Below are positions 8,470 through 16,886 of a stretch of 64,000 bases of DNA, one piece after another. Origin of the DNA: Paenarthrobacter sp. DKR-5 (GTDB lineage Bacteria > Actinomycetota > Actinomycetes > Actinomycetales > Micrococcaceae); assembly GCF_018531425.1 (NCBI RefSeq), contig NZ_JAHBOI010000003.1:496001-560000 (forward strand), given 5' to 3'. Each line of letters opens with the position of its first letter. Position 1 is the first letter of the stretch. Position numbers and translations under genes: made by a program. A model generated the notes under the pieces. That model was not told where the DNA came from. It searched no databases and saw only the letters and a list, made by a program, of their open reading frames with translations.

Positions 8470-9446
8470 TGGAGCGATCCCAGCCTGAGAGTGCCCCCGG
8501 CGCCGGCCCGGCTGGCCCGCGGGGGCACGGGGCTGGTGGCCGGGCGCCGGTGCTTGGTTCGCGCCGACGCTTCCGGATGACCCAGAACCCGACGCCGAAG
8601 GCCGGCCGGAACCTTCCTGCCGCCATCATTGTGGGCGTGGCCATGCTGGTCTCCGTGCTCGTGGGCCTGCTGCTCATCCCGCTCGCCTTCGTGCTGCTGG
8701 TCACCGTGTTCGCGGTGTTCGGTGTGTGGGAAGTGTCGCGGGCAATGGGCGTGCGGGGGATCCACATGCCTATCGTCCCTGTCCTGGTCGGTTCCCTGGC
8801 GATGCCCCTGGTGGCTTACTTCGGCGGCACCGAAAGCCTCATGTTCGCCCTCACCGGCAGCGCGGTGGCGGTGCTGCTTTGGCGCAGCCTGGAACCGGCG
8901 GAGGGCGCGGCGCAGAGCATTTTTGCCGGCATCTTCACGCTGTGTTGGGTGCCGTTCTTCATCAGCTTCGCGATACTGCCGCTGCACGCCGCCGAGACCG
9001 TGCCGACGGCGCTGATCTGGCCCGGGGCGTCGGTTCCCTTTGAGGCACTGCAGATCGCCGTGACCCTGCTGCTGGTCGTCGCCAACGACACCTTCGGTTA
9101 CCTTGTGGGGGTGCTCTTCGGCAGGCATCCGATGGCGCCGAAGATCAGCCCGAAGAAGTCATGGGAAGGGTTTGCGGGGTCAATTGCCGGAGCCATGGTG
9201 GTGGGCCTGCTGGCGTCGCTGCTGCTGCTGGACATGCCCTGGTGGTCCGGGCTGATCATCGCCGCCGGCCTGGTCGCGGCCGCCACGGCGGGGGACCTCG
9301 CCGAGTCGATGGTCAAGCGGGAACTGGGAATCAAGGATATGAGCAGCATCCTGCCCGGGCACGGCGGCATGATGGACCGGCTGGATTCGATCCTGTTCGC
9401 CTCGCCGGTGGCCTACCTGCTCTTCCTGCTGCTCGGGCACAGCTAG
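8469..9446 (+). CDS. cdsA: Phosphatidate cytidylyltransferase (CDP-diacylglycerol synthase)
   Basis: Up to 325 residues; a multi-spanning membrane enzyme making CDP-diacylglycerol from phosphatidate and CTP for all phospholipids. The C-terminal family signature is complete: SMVKRELGIKDMSSILPGHGGMMDRLDS. Seven or eight hydrophobic segments precede it, plus the conserved FGRHPMAPKISPKKSWEGFAGS. The first 36 residues are Pro/Gly/Arg-rich, and a second possible start, MTQNPTPKAG, lies at 8577. The start at 8469 is favoured by its one-base overlap with frr, but it has no clear ribosome site. The frr-cdsA order is conserved in actinobacteria. Confidence 0.95.
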   Translation: MERSQPESAPGAGPAGPRGHGAGGRAPVLGSRRRFRMTQNPTPKAGRNLPAAIIVGVAMLVSVLVGLLLIPLAFVLLVTVFAVFGVWEVSRAMGVRGIHMPIVPVLVGSLAMPLVAYFGGTESLMFALTGSAVAVLLWRSLEPAEGAAQSIFAGIFTLCWVPFFISFAILPLHAAETVPTALIWPGASVPFEALQIAVTLLLVVANDTFGYLVGVLFGRHPMAPKISPKKSWEGFAGSIAGAMVVGLLASLLLLDMPWWSGLIIAAGLVAAATAGDLAESMVKRELGIKDMSSILPGHGGMMDRLDSILFASPVAYLLFLLLGHS

Positions 9447-9542
9447 CCGGCCGGGCCCGCGCGGGCGCCTTTGGGGCTGCGCCCGGCGCGGCACCGTAAA
9501 ATGGGCAGCGGAATCGACGAAAGTCAGTAACAAGGGACACAA

Positions 9543-10124
9543 ATGACTGTGGATGAACAGCAGCGCGCTGCCACTCCGTTCGCGCGGGTGGACGGCAACG
9601 AATACGGGTACAACCCCAAGCAGGTGGATGACTTCCTGCGCCGGGCGCGCGCCTACTACACTTCGGCCGACAAGAACGCCGCCGCCGTGACGAGCCACGA
9701 GGTGCGCTCGACGTCGTTCGACCCCGCCAAGGGCGGCTACGACGCCCAGGCCGTGGACGCTGCCCTGGACCGGCTTGAGGATGTCTTTGCGCAACGCGAA
9801 CGCGACGAGCTGATTGCGTCCAAAGGCGAGGAGGCTTGGCTGGCCCAGATCGGCCGGATTTCCGCCGTCCTGCGTGCCCGCCTGCACCGGCCGGACGGCC
9901 AGCGGTTCCGGCGCCCCAAGCGGCGGGTGCGCAGCTACAGCACCGCCGACGTCGACCGGCTCTGCAACGAGCTGCTCGGCTACTTCGAAAATGACAAACC
10001 GCTCAGTGTCGACGTCGTGCGCCGCGCCGTCTTCCAGCCGGCCAAGGGTGCTGCCGGCTATGAGGAAACCCAGGTGGACGCCTTCCTGGACCGCGTCGTC
10101 GAGCTAATGGCAGCCATCGACTGA
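9543..10124 (+). CDS. DivIVA-domain repeat protein
   Basis: 193 residues with repeated short DivIVA-type motifs (F-x-x-V-x-x-x-G-Y-x-x-x-[QA]-V-D-x-x-L-x-R). The clearest copies are at residues 13-36, 53-82 and 159-189, with a weaker one near 128-148. Unlike true DivIVA/Wag31 it has no long coiled-coil tail, and its middle is rich in Arg and Lys. This is the architecture of the actinobacterial DivIVA-repeat family, whose function is not settled. A polar or septal adaptor role is a guess from the motif. It follows cdsA by 96 bases, with a possible -10 TAAAAT at 9497-9502. Confidence 0.85.
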   Translation: MTVDEQQRAATPFARVDGNEYGYNPKQVDDFLRRARAYYTSADKNAAAVTSHEVRSTSFDPAKGGYDAQAVDAALDRLEDVFAQRERDELIASKGEEAWLAQIGRISAVLRARLHRPDGQRFRRPKRRVRSYSTADVDRLCNELLGYFENDKPLSVDVVRRAVFQPAKGAAGYEETQVDAFLDRVVELMAAID

Positions 10125-10155
10125 GATTGGTGCGCGAGGGCCGCGCGGTGCCGGC

Positions 10156-11622
10156 TCAGTAGGTGCGCTCCGGCGCGTGCAGCCGGGTCATGATCCGGGT
10201 GACGGCCGCAGGGGACTGGCCCTTGGTGGCCCGGGAGACGGACACCATCACGGCGAACGCCGCCGGCACGGTCCACGCCGCCGGCTGGGCGAGCAGCTCG
10301 TGCACCGGCCCGGCGGGGGCCACCTGGGCGCCGATGAGGATGGCGCCGCCGCAGAGCAGAGCTCCGGCGGACATTCCGGCCACCGCGCCGGCGGGGGTAA
10401 GGCCGCGCCACCAGATCCCCAGGAGCAGCATCGGGCAGATCGTTGAGGCGGTGAAGGCAAACACCAGGCCCACGCTTCCCGCCAGCGCGCCCGAGTCGGT
10501 GCTGAGCGCGACCAGCAGCGGCACCGCCGCGGAGAGCACGGCAGCCGTTCGGAACCCCTTCACGCTGCCGCCGAAGAGGTCCTGGCTCACCACGCCCGCG
10601 AGCGAGACCACGAGGCCGGACGTCGTGGAGAGGAACGCCGCGAAGGCGCCGGCCACCACGAGCGCCGTCAGGGCGTCACCCGCGGGGCCGGGAACGAGCC
10701 GTCCCGGCAGCAGCAGGACCGCCGCATCCGCCTGGCCGCCCGCAGCCAGGTCCGGGGCGAAGGCCCGCGCGAGCGCCCCGTAAATGGTCGGAAACAGGTA
10801 GAAGACCGAGAGCAGCCCCAGCACGATCAGCGTCGTCCGCCGGGCGGAACGGCCGTCGGGGTTGGTGTAAAAGCGCACGAGCACGTGCGGCAGGCCGAGC
10901 GTGCCGAAGAGCAGTGCGATGACCAGGGACAGGGTCCGGTACAGGCTCGCAGGCCCCTGCGGATCCAGCGCAGCGGTGTAAACGGCGGCGCTGTCGGGGA
11001 AGCTGCGGCCGGTACCGGCCAGATGGACCAGGATGAAAGCCGCCGGAACGGCCAGCGCCGTCAGTTTCAGCCAGTACTGGAACGCCTGGACGAAGGTGAT
11101 GGAGCGCATGCCGCCGGCGACCACGGTCAGGCACACCACCACGACGACGGCGACCGCCCCGGACCACGCCGGCAGGCCCGTGGTGATGCGGATGGTGAGC
11201 CCGGCTCCTTGGAGCTGCGGGACAATGTAGAACCACCCCACCACCACGACCAGGGCGCTCGTCACCCGCCGGGCCCCGGGCGAGTCCAGCCGCGCCTCGG
11301 TGAAGTCGGGGATGGTGTAGGCGCCCGAGCGGCGCAGCGGCGCTGCCACGAACAGCAGCAGCATCAAGTACCCGGCGGTGTAGCCGATCGGGAACCAGAG
11401 AGCGTCGGTTCCCGAGACCAGGATCAGCCCGGCGACGCCGAGGAAACTGGCGGCCGAAAGGTATTCGCCGCCGATGGCCGAGGCGTTCCACCACGGCCGC
11501 ACCGTGCGCGATGCCACGTAGAAGTCCCCGGTGGTGCGCGAGACCCGCAGCCCGTAGAACCCGATCAGGGCCGTCGCGACGGCGACCAGCAGGAGGGCCA
11601 GGACTCCGACCGCCGGGTTCAC
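10156..11622 (-). CDS. Sodium:solute symporter (monocarboxylate/acetate type)
   Basis: 488 residues, about 13 hydrophobic segments, sodium:solute symporter family. Like the acetate/pyruvate carriers ActP and MctC it has RVSRTTGDFYVASRTVRPWWNASAIGGEYLSAASFLG near the N-terminus and GTLGLPHVLVRFYTNPDGRSARR in the middle. The start is GTG at 11622, preceded by GGAGGAG and overlapping the stop of the small DUF485-like gene by four bases (GTGA). The frame runs open upstream to 12204, but that part is antisense to real genes. It is last in the kinase-regulator-DUF485-symporter operon. Confidence 0.9.
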   Translation of the reverse strand: MNPAVGVLALLLVAVATALIGFYGLRVSRTTGDFYVASRTVRPWWNASAIGGEYLSAASFLGVAGLILVSGTDALWFPIGYTAGYLMLLLFVAAPLRRSGAYTIPDFTEARLDSPGARRVTSALVVVVGWFYIVPQLQGAGLTIRITTGLPAWSGAVAVVVVVCLTVVAGGMRSITFVQAFQYWLKLTALAVPAAFILVHLAGTGRSFPDSAAVYTAALDPQGPASLYRTLSLVIALLFGTLGLPHVLVRFYTNPDGRSARRTTLIVLGLLSVFYLFPTIYGALARAFAPDLAAGGQADAAVLLLPGRLVPGPAGDALTALVVAGAFAAFLSTTSGLVVSLAGVVSQDLFGGSVKGFRTAAVLSAAVPLLVALSTDSGALAGSVGLVFAFTASTICPMLLLGIWWRGLTPAGAVAGMSAGALLCGGAILIGAQVAPAGPVHELLAQPAAWTVPAAFAVMVSVSRATKGQSPAAVTRIMTRLHAPERTY

Positions 11623-12074
11623 CGCTCCTCCGACAGGTCCCGGTAGGTGTCCTCGTTCCGTGCGGCGCTGCGGATGTAGAGCCAGGCCGAGAGCCCGATG
11701 ACCGGATAGATGCCAAGGCCCAGCAGCAGCCACGAGAACGGGATTCCGAACACGGGGATGGCGCCGACCGCCGGAGCGACCGAGAGCAGCACCGGGAACC
11801 CGAGCAGGATCAGCAGGAAGCCGCCCGCGACGACGACGGCGAGCCGCAACTGGGAGCGGATCAGGGAGCGGATGAACACTTCGCCCGCCTCGGTCTGCTC
11901 CGCGGCATCCCGCGGGCCGGCCGCCGCCAGCCGGCGCGACCGCTCCCGGGCCGAGGGTGAGGGGGCGGTGACCCGGACCCGCGCCGGACGCGCAGCGGCA
12001 GGGACCGGGGCGGCAGGGACCGCCGCGGCAGGGGAGGAGGTACCGGATGGGTCCTGTTCGCCGGCACCGGTCAT
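11619..12074 (-). CDS. Small membrane protein, DUF485-like partner of the symporter
   Basis: 151 residues: an Ala/Pro-rich N-terminal 60 residues, then two hydrophobic helices (LAVVVAGGFLLILLGFPVLLSVAPAVGA and IPFSWLLLGLGIYPVIGLSAWLYI) and a charged tail. Small two-helix DUF485-type proteins are regularly encoded next to acetate/monocarboxylate symporters, as with mctB/mctC in Corynebacterium, and probably assist them. It overlaps the upstream response regulator by four bases (ATGA) and the downstream symporter by four (GTGA), so translation is coupled on both sides. Confidence 0.78.
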   Translation of the reverse strand: MTGAGEQDPSGTSSPAAAVPAAPVPAAARPARVRVTAPSPSARERSRRLAAAGPRDAAEQTEAGEVFIRSLIRSQLRLAVVVAGGFLLILLGFPVLLSVAPAVGAIPVFGIPFSWLLLGLGIYPVIGLSAWLYIRSAARNEDTYRDLSEER

Positions 12075-12790
12075 GACGCCGGCCGGATCCGGTTGGATTT
12101 GAGCATCTCGCGCAGCGCCGGGAGGTGCCGTCGGCTGACGGGCAGTTCGGCGTCACCGGCCCGCACGCTCGGATGGGCCGAGCCGAGCTTGACCTGGCCG
12201 ACATACGGCATCGCCACCAGATACGATCGGTGGATCCGCACGAACCCGTGCTCAGCCCACTGCTTCTCCAGGTCGGCCAGGGGCACCCGCACCAGATAGC
12301 TCGCTTCAGCCGTGTGCAGCCGGGCGTAGTCGCCCTGCGCCTGCACGTAGCGCACGTCGTCGCGGCGGATCATCCGGGTGACGCCGCCCTGGTCGACGGT
12401 GATCACGTCGGGCTTCTGGCCGCCGTCGTCGAGGAGTTCACAGATGCGGCCGACCGACTTCGCCAGCCGCTCGGCGCGGACGGGCTTGAGCAGGTAGTCC
12501 ACGGCCGCGAGCTCGAATGCTTCCAACGCGCAGTCCTCGTCCGCGGTGACGAACACGACGGCGGGCGGCTTCGGCAGCTCTGCGAGCCGGCGGGCGATGT
12601 CCATGCCGGACAGCCCTGGCATGTGAATGTCGAGGAAGAACGCGTCGACGTCGTGGTGTTCCAGGGCCCCGAGCGCCTCGGCCCCGGAGGAAGCCCTGTG
12701 CACGGCCCCGACCCGGTCATCCCGGCCCAGCAGGAACGCCAGTTCCTCGACGGCGGGGGCTTCGTCGTCGGCGACGAGAACGTTGATCAT
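12071..12790 (-). CDS. LytTR-family response regulator
   Basis: 239 residues. The receiver domain has the acidic pocket D8-D9, phosphoacceptor D54 (FFLDIHMPG), a T at VFVTAD and the conserved Lys in DYLLKPV. The C-terminal LytTR DNA-binding domain covers about residues 130-235, with RYVQAQGDYARLHT and FVRIHRSYLV. It should be phosphorylated by the kinase encoded 56 bases upstream and activate nearby genes. The flanking symporter pairs are the obvious targets, by analogy with LytTR systems that control pyruvate or monocarboxylate carriers. The target assignment is inference. Confidence 0.92.
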   Translation of the reverse strand: MINVLVADDEAPAVEELAFLLGRDDRVGAVHRASSGAEALGALEHHDVDAFFLDIHMPGLSGMDIARRLAELPKPPAVVFVTADEDCALEAFELAAVDYLLKPVRAERLAKSVGRICELLDDGGQKPDVITVDQGGVTRMIRRDDVRYVQAQGDYARLHTAEASYLVRVPLADLEKQWAEHGFVRIHRSYLVAMPYVGQVKLGSAHPSVRAGDAELPVSRRHLPALREMLKSNRIRPAS

Positions 12791-12846
12791 GGCAAAAGTT
12801 TACGGTCCGGCCGGCGGCTGCCTGCGGTGGTCCGGCGGCGGAGCGG

Positions 12847-14058
12847 TCAGTCGACGTCGTGCTGCGGCTGGGACTTGGGCACGCGGAGCGTGACCAGCGT
12901 TCCCGCGCCAGGGGCTGTGTCGATCACCAGGCCGTGGTCGTCGCCGTAAACCTGCCGCAGCCGCGTGTCCACGTTGCGCAGGCCCACGTGGTCCCCGTCG
13001 CCGCGGCCGGCAAGGACGGAACGCAGTTTCTCCGGGTCGATGCCGGTTCCGTCGTCCTCGACCGTGACCTCGGCGTAGGCGCCGGAATCGTTGGCGGTGA
13101 TCTCGATGTGCCCAACTCCTTCCTTTGCTTCGAGGCCGTGCCGCACGGCATTCTCGACCAGCGGCTGCAGGCTCAGGAACGGGATGACAGTGCTCAGCAC
13201 CTCGGGGGCGATGCGCAGGCTGACCTGCAGCCGCTCGCCGAACCGGGCGCGCTCCAGCAGCAGGTACCGGTCGATGGAGCGCAGTTCCTCGGCCAGGGTG
13301 GTGAAATCCCCGTGCCGCCGGAACGAGTAGCGCGTGAAATCCGCGAACTCGACCACCAGTTCGCGTGCGCGCGCCGGGTCCGTGTTGATGAAGGAGGCGA
13401 TGGCGTTGAGCGAGTTGTAGATGAAGTGCGGGCTGATCTGCGCCCGGAGCGCCTTCACCTCCGCCTCAGCGAGCATCGCCTTGGACGAGTCGAGCTCTTC
13501 GAGTTCCACCTGGGCCGCCACCCAGTCCGCGACCTCGCTGGTGGCCCGCACAAGGCCGGCCCCGGCCACGTCCGCGAAGGCGGCCACGGTGCCGACCGTC
13601 CTGGCACCGACGCGGATGGGGGAGATCACCGCCTCGTGCAGCGGGCAGCCGCCGTCGGTGCAGCCGGCCGCGGCGTGCGGGAGCTTTCCGGCGCGCACCA
13701 CCTGGGTGCGGCCGGTGGCCAGTGCCCTCGCCGCGAGCTCCATGACCGCGGGCCGGTGCTTCTCACCGGCACCGTCCCAGGCGAGCACCTCGTCGTCGTC
13801 GGTGAGGGCCAGCGCGGCGCAGCCGAGCATCGAGCGCAGGTGGCGGCTCGCCTTCGCCGCGCCCCCGCCGCGCAGCCCGTCCCGCAGGTGCTGACCCGCC
13901 AGCGCGGCCGAATGGAGGGTGTTGTAGGTGGCGCGTTCGGCATCGGTCCCCAGGTCCCGGTACGAGCGCGAGAGCCGGAAGCCGATGGCAGCGACGATGG
14001 CGACGGCGACGGCGATCACCGCGATGGAGGCGGCGACGACGAACGCGGATTCGGGCAT
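12847..14058 (-). CDS. LytS/YehU-type sensor histidine kinase
   Basis: 403 residues. A single N-terminal membrane helix (residues about 6-28) is followed by a GAF-like sensory region with a Cys pair C133/C138 (GCTDGGC). The His-kinase motif LRAQISPHFIYNSLNAI has H211 as the phosphorylated residue. The ATPase domain has the N-box LVENAVRHG (N303) and the G-box DDGTGIDP. Classical LytS has several membrane helices, so this is a shortened sensor that probably reads a cytoplasmic signal. It is first in the operon and divergent from the second symporter pair. A 154-base intergenic region separates them. Confidence 0.92.
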   Translation of the reverse strand: MPESAFVVAASIAVIAVAVAIVAAIGFRLSRSYRDLGTDAERATYNTLHSAALAGQHLRDGLRGGGAAKASRHLRSMLGCAALALTDDDEVLAWDGAGEKHRPAVMELAARALATGRTQVVRAGKLPHAAAGCTDGGCPLHEAVISPIRVGARTVGTVAAFADVAGAGLVRATSEVADWVAAQVELEELDSSKAMLAEAEVKALRAQISPHFIYNSLNAIASFINTDPARARELVVEFADFTRYSFRRHGDFTTLAEELRSIDRYLLLERARFGERLQVSLRIAPEVLSTVIPFLSLQPLVENAVRHGLEAKEGVGHIEITANDSGAYAEVTVEDDGTGIDPEKLRSVLAGRGDGDHVGLRNVDTRLRQVYGDDHGLVIDTAPGAGTLVTLRVPKSQPQHDVD

Positions 14059-14164
14059 GGAACAAGAGTAACCAGCGGCCGCCGGGGACCGTTCGGCGCA
14101 CGCCCGCAGCCGCTGGGCGACTGCAGTGGCGACGGAAAGCGCCGCGCCGCCGCGCAGGGCGCAA

Positions 14165-14180
14165 GGTGATACAGATCACA
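14165..14180. promoter_or_regulatory. CRP/GlxR-type binding site before the DUF485-symporter pair
   Basis: GGTGATACAGATCACA fits TGTGA-N6-TCACA with one mismatch and contains the perfect GTGAT/ATCAC arms. It is centred about 42 bases before the start at 14215. Carbon-source control of acetate uptake would fit, but no regulator gene is in the window. Confidence 0.55.
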
Positions 14181-14214
14181 GACTTTTGCTCTGTGTCCGG
14201 ATCAAGGAGGAATG

Positions 14215-14586
14215 ATGGGTAAAGACGCCCACATCACGGATGCCGACCCCGCGGCCTCCGTTGACTTTCAGGAAGTTCAGGCCACGGGGCAATTCCAGGA
14301 ACTTCGACGCCGGCACCGCAGCTTCGTCTTCCCGCTCGCGGTGGCGTTCCTGCTTTGGTACTTCCTGTACGTGCTGCTGGCCGACTACGCGCACGACTTC
14401 ATGTCAATCAAGGTGGCAGGCAACATCACCGTCGGCCTCCTCTTCGGCCTGCTGCAGTTCGTGAGCACCTTCGCCATCACCATGTGGTACGTCAGCTACG
14501 CGAACCGGCGGCTGGACCCTGAGGCGACGGACATCCGCACCAGCATTGAAGGACATGAACACGACGCGAAGAAGGTGCAGCGATGA
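14215..14586 (+). CDS. DUF485 family membrane protein
   Basis: 123 residues with two hydrophobic helices (FVFPLAVAFLLWYFLYVLLADYAHDFM and VAGNITVGLLFGLLQFVSTFAITMWYV) and the family ending YANRRLDPEATDIR. Such proteins accompany acetate-type symporters (YjcH-ActP in E. coli). Two adjacent ATGs are possible, at 14212 and 14215. The second is chosen because AAGGAGG is only one base from the first. It overlaps the symporter start by four bases (ATGA). Confidence 0.9.
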   Translation: MGKDAHITDADPAASVDFQEVQATGQFQELRRRHRSFVFPLAVAFLLWYFLYVLLADYAHDFMSIKVAGNITVGLLFGLLQFVSTFAITMWYVSYANRRLDPEATDIRTSIEGHEHDAKKVQR

Positions 14587-16193
14587 GGATACCGATGGCC
14601 GCGGTGGCCAACCTGAAGGACACCACCTGGCTGAACATGCTCATTTTCGCCGTGTTCGTCGCCATCACCCTCGTGATCGTGCTGCGCGCGAGCCGCAACA
14701 ACCGCACCGCGGCTGACTACTACGCGGCGGGGCGGTCCTTCACCGGCGGCCAGAACGGAACGGCGATCGCAGGCGACTACCTTTCGGCCGCCTCGTTCCT
14801 GGGCATCACCGGAGCCATCGCGGTCAACGGCTACGACGGCTTCCTCTACTCGATCGGCTTCCTGGTGGCGTGGCTGGTGGCCCTCCTGCTGGTTGCTGAG
14901 CTGCTGCGCAACACGGGCAAGTTCACCATGGCGGATGTGCTTTCCTTCCGGCTCAAGCAGCGGCCCGTCCGGATCGCGGCGGCCACCAGCACGCTGGCCG
15001 TGTGCTTCTTCTACCTGCTGGCCCAGATGGCCGGCGCCGGGAGCCTGATCTCCCTGCTGCTGGGCATCAGCGACTGGGGCGGCCAGGCCGTGGTCATCAC
15101 GGTCGTGGGCGCGCTGATGATCCTCTACGTGCTCCTGGGCGGGATGAAGGGCACCACATGGGTCCAGATCATCAAGGCCGGCCTGCTGATCGCGGGCGCC
15201 TTCGTGATGACCATTTGGGTGATGGCGATGCACGGCTTCGACCTTTCCGCGCTGCTCGGGCATGCCGCGGAGACCACCGGCAACCCCCAGCTGCTCAACC
15301 CCGGCCTGCAGTACGGCAAGACGGATGCGTCCAAGCTGGACTTCCTCTCGCTGGCGCTGGCCCTGGTGCTCGGTACAGCGGCCCTGCCGCACGTGCTGAT
15401 GCGCTTCTACACGGTGCCGACGGCGAAGGAAGCGCGCCGCTCGGTGGTCTGGGCCATCTGGCTGATCGGCCTGTTCTACCTGTTCACCCTGGTGCTCGGC
15501 TACGGCGCGGCAGCGCTGATCGGAGCCAAGACCATCACCGCCGCACCGGGCGGGGTGAACTCGGCGGCCCCGCTGCTGGCCTTCGAGCTGGGCGGGCCGC
15601 TGCTGCTGGGCTTCATCTCCGCCGTGGCGTTCGCGACGATCCTCGCCGTCGTCGCCGGCCTGACGATCACGGCAGCGGCGTCCTTCGCCCATGACATCTA
15701 CTCGAATGTCATTGCCAAGGGCCGCACGAGCGCGCTCAGCGAGGTCAAAGTCGCCCGACGCACCGTCGTCGTCATCGGCATTTTCGCGATTGTCGGTGGC
15801 ATCTTCGCGAACGGCCAGAACGTGGCCTTCCTCGTGGCTCTCGCTTTCGCGGTGGCGGCCAGCGCCAACCTTCCGACGATCCTCTACTCGCTGTTCTGGA
15901 AGCGGTTCACCACCCAGGGCGCGGTGTGGAGCATGTACGGCGGCCTGGCCGCTGCGGTGATCCTGATCGCCTTCTCGCCGGTGGTTTCCGGGGCAAAGAC
16001 CTCGATGATCCCGGGGGCGCACTTCGCCTGGTTCGGGCTGAGCAATCCGGGCATCGTGTCCATTCCGCTCGCGTTCTTCCTCGGCTGGCTGGGCACGGTC
16101 CTGGACAAGAACAAGGAGAGCGAGGTCAAGCAGGCAGAGATGGAGGTGCGCTCGCTGACCGGCATCGGTGCTGAGAAGGCGGCGCACCACTAG
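14583..16193 (+). CDS. Cation/acetate symporter (ActP/MctC-like)
   Basis: 536 residues, sodium:solute symporter family with about 13 membrane helices. Typical segments are RTAADYYAAGRSFTGGQNGTAIAGDYLSAASFLG, LLGGMKGTTWVQIIKA and ALPHVLMRFYTVPTAKEARRS. The likely substrates are acetate, pyruvate or propionate. It is distinct from, and longer than, the symporter at 10156, so the locus carries two carriers of the same family on either side of one two-component system. A strong terminator follows. Confidence 0.92.
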   Translation: MRIPMAAVANLKDTTWLNMLIFAVFVAITLVIVLRASRNNRTAADYYAAGRSFTGGQNGTAIAGDYLSAASFLGITGAIAVNGYDGFLYSIGFLVAWLVALLLVAELLRNTGKFTMADVLSFRLKQRPVRIAAATSTLAVCFFYLLAQMAGAGSLISLLLGISDWGGQAVVITVVGALMILYVLLGGMKGTTWVQIIKAGLLIAGAFVMTIWVMAMHGFDLSALLGHAAETTGNPQLLNPGLQYGKTDASKLDFLSLALALVLGTAALPHVLMRFYTVPTAKEARRSVVWAIWLIGLFYLFTLVLGYGAAALIGAKTITAAPGGVNSAAPLLAFELGGPLLLGFISAVAFATILAVVAGLTITAAASFAHDIYSNVIAKGRTSALSEVKVARRTVVVIGIFAIVGGIFANGQNVAFLVALAFAVAASANLPTILYSLFWKRFTTQGAVWSMYGGLAAAVILIAFSPVVSGAKTSMIPGAHFAWFGLSNPGIVSIPLAFFLGWLGTVLDKNKESEVKQAEMEVRSLTGIGAEKAAHH

Positions 16194-16219
16194 CCTGCAG
16201 GGCGCCTGCCGACGCATGC

Positions 16220-16252
16220 GAAGAGCCCCCGGCGCGCGGCCGGGGGCTCTTC
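16220..16252. terminator. Terminator shared by convergent genes
   Basis: A 14-bp perfect stem (GAAGAGCCCCCGGC, 16220-16233, with 16239-16252) with a 5-base loop. It lies between the symporter and a convergent membrane gene and could serve both directions. Confidence 0.8.
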
Positions 16253-16308
16253 CGTTCCTGCTGGTGCACTTGGTGGTCGGCGTGCCTGGTGCTCAGTGCC
16301 CGTGGTCA

Positions 16309-16884
16309 TCAGTGCCCGTGGTGCTGGGCCGGGTCCTGCAGGTGGCTTCCGTGGGCGCCGTGCGGAACGGCGACGTGGCCGGCGGCGCTTGCGGCCAGGC
16401 CGGGGGTGGTGACGGAGGCGACGATGACGGCGGCAGCGAACAGGGCGCCGAGCAACCGGCCGGCGGGAGGTGCCGCTGCGGCTGCCGGCCGGGCGGTCTG
16501 CCGGTGCGAGCGGAGCCAGCCGAGCGAGCCGAGAACCAGCAGGCTCAGGGCGAAGGCGCAGAGGTTGCTGATGTCCAGACCCCGCTGGCCGGCGGGGGCG
16601 AACCACGCTTCGGCGACGACTGCGGCCAGATGGGCGGCGGCCGCGGCGGCGAGCAGGCCGGCGATGGACCGGCCGAAGCGCACGCGCCCTGCCCGGAGGC
16701 TCAGGGTCGCCCAGAGCGCCAGGGACGCAGCCCACAGGCCGATGAGCGCGGCTCCAGCGGTGCTGGCCGGGGCGGGACCCCCGGCCAGCACGGTGGAGCT
16801 GATGCCGAACTCAACCGTGGCCGCTCCGTAGCCGGCGAAGAAGGCCAGCAGCCGGACGGACTCGGGAAGGGTGGCGGCGGCCAT
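16309..16884 (-). CDS. Membrane protein with His-rich C-terminus, function unknown
   Basis: 191 residues, start chosen at the ATG two bases after the stop of the upstream DUF4383 gene. There are about five hydrophobic segments and a cytoplasmic or external loop with RSHRQTARPAAAAAPPAGR. The tail contains seven His in its last 25 residues (HVAVPHGAHGSHLQ and HHGH), suggesting metal binding. I do not recognise the family. Its coupling to the DUF4383 gene suggests joint function in the membrane. Confidence 0.65.
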   Translation of the reverse strand: MAAATLPESVRLLAFFAGYGAATVEFGISSTVLAGGPAPASTAGAALIGLWAASLALWATLSLRAGRVRFGRSIAGLLAAAAAAHLAAVVAEAWFAPAGQRGLDISNLCAFALSLLVLGSLGWLRSHRQTARPAAAAAPPAGRLLGALFAAAVIVASVTTPGLAASAAGHVAVPHGAHGSHLQDPAQHHGH

Positions 16885-16886
16885 GC

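Noticed and set aside
11623-12204. Upstream extension of the first symporter to 12204
   Set aside because: It overlaps the DUF485-like gene and response regulator in another frame; GTG at 11622 has GGAGGAG and starts the first membrane helix.
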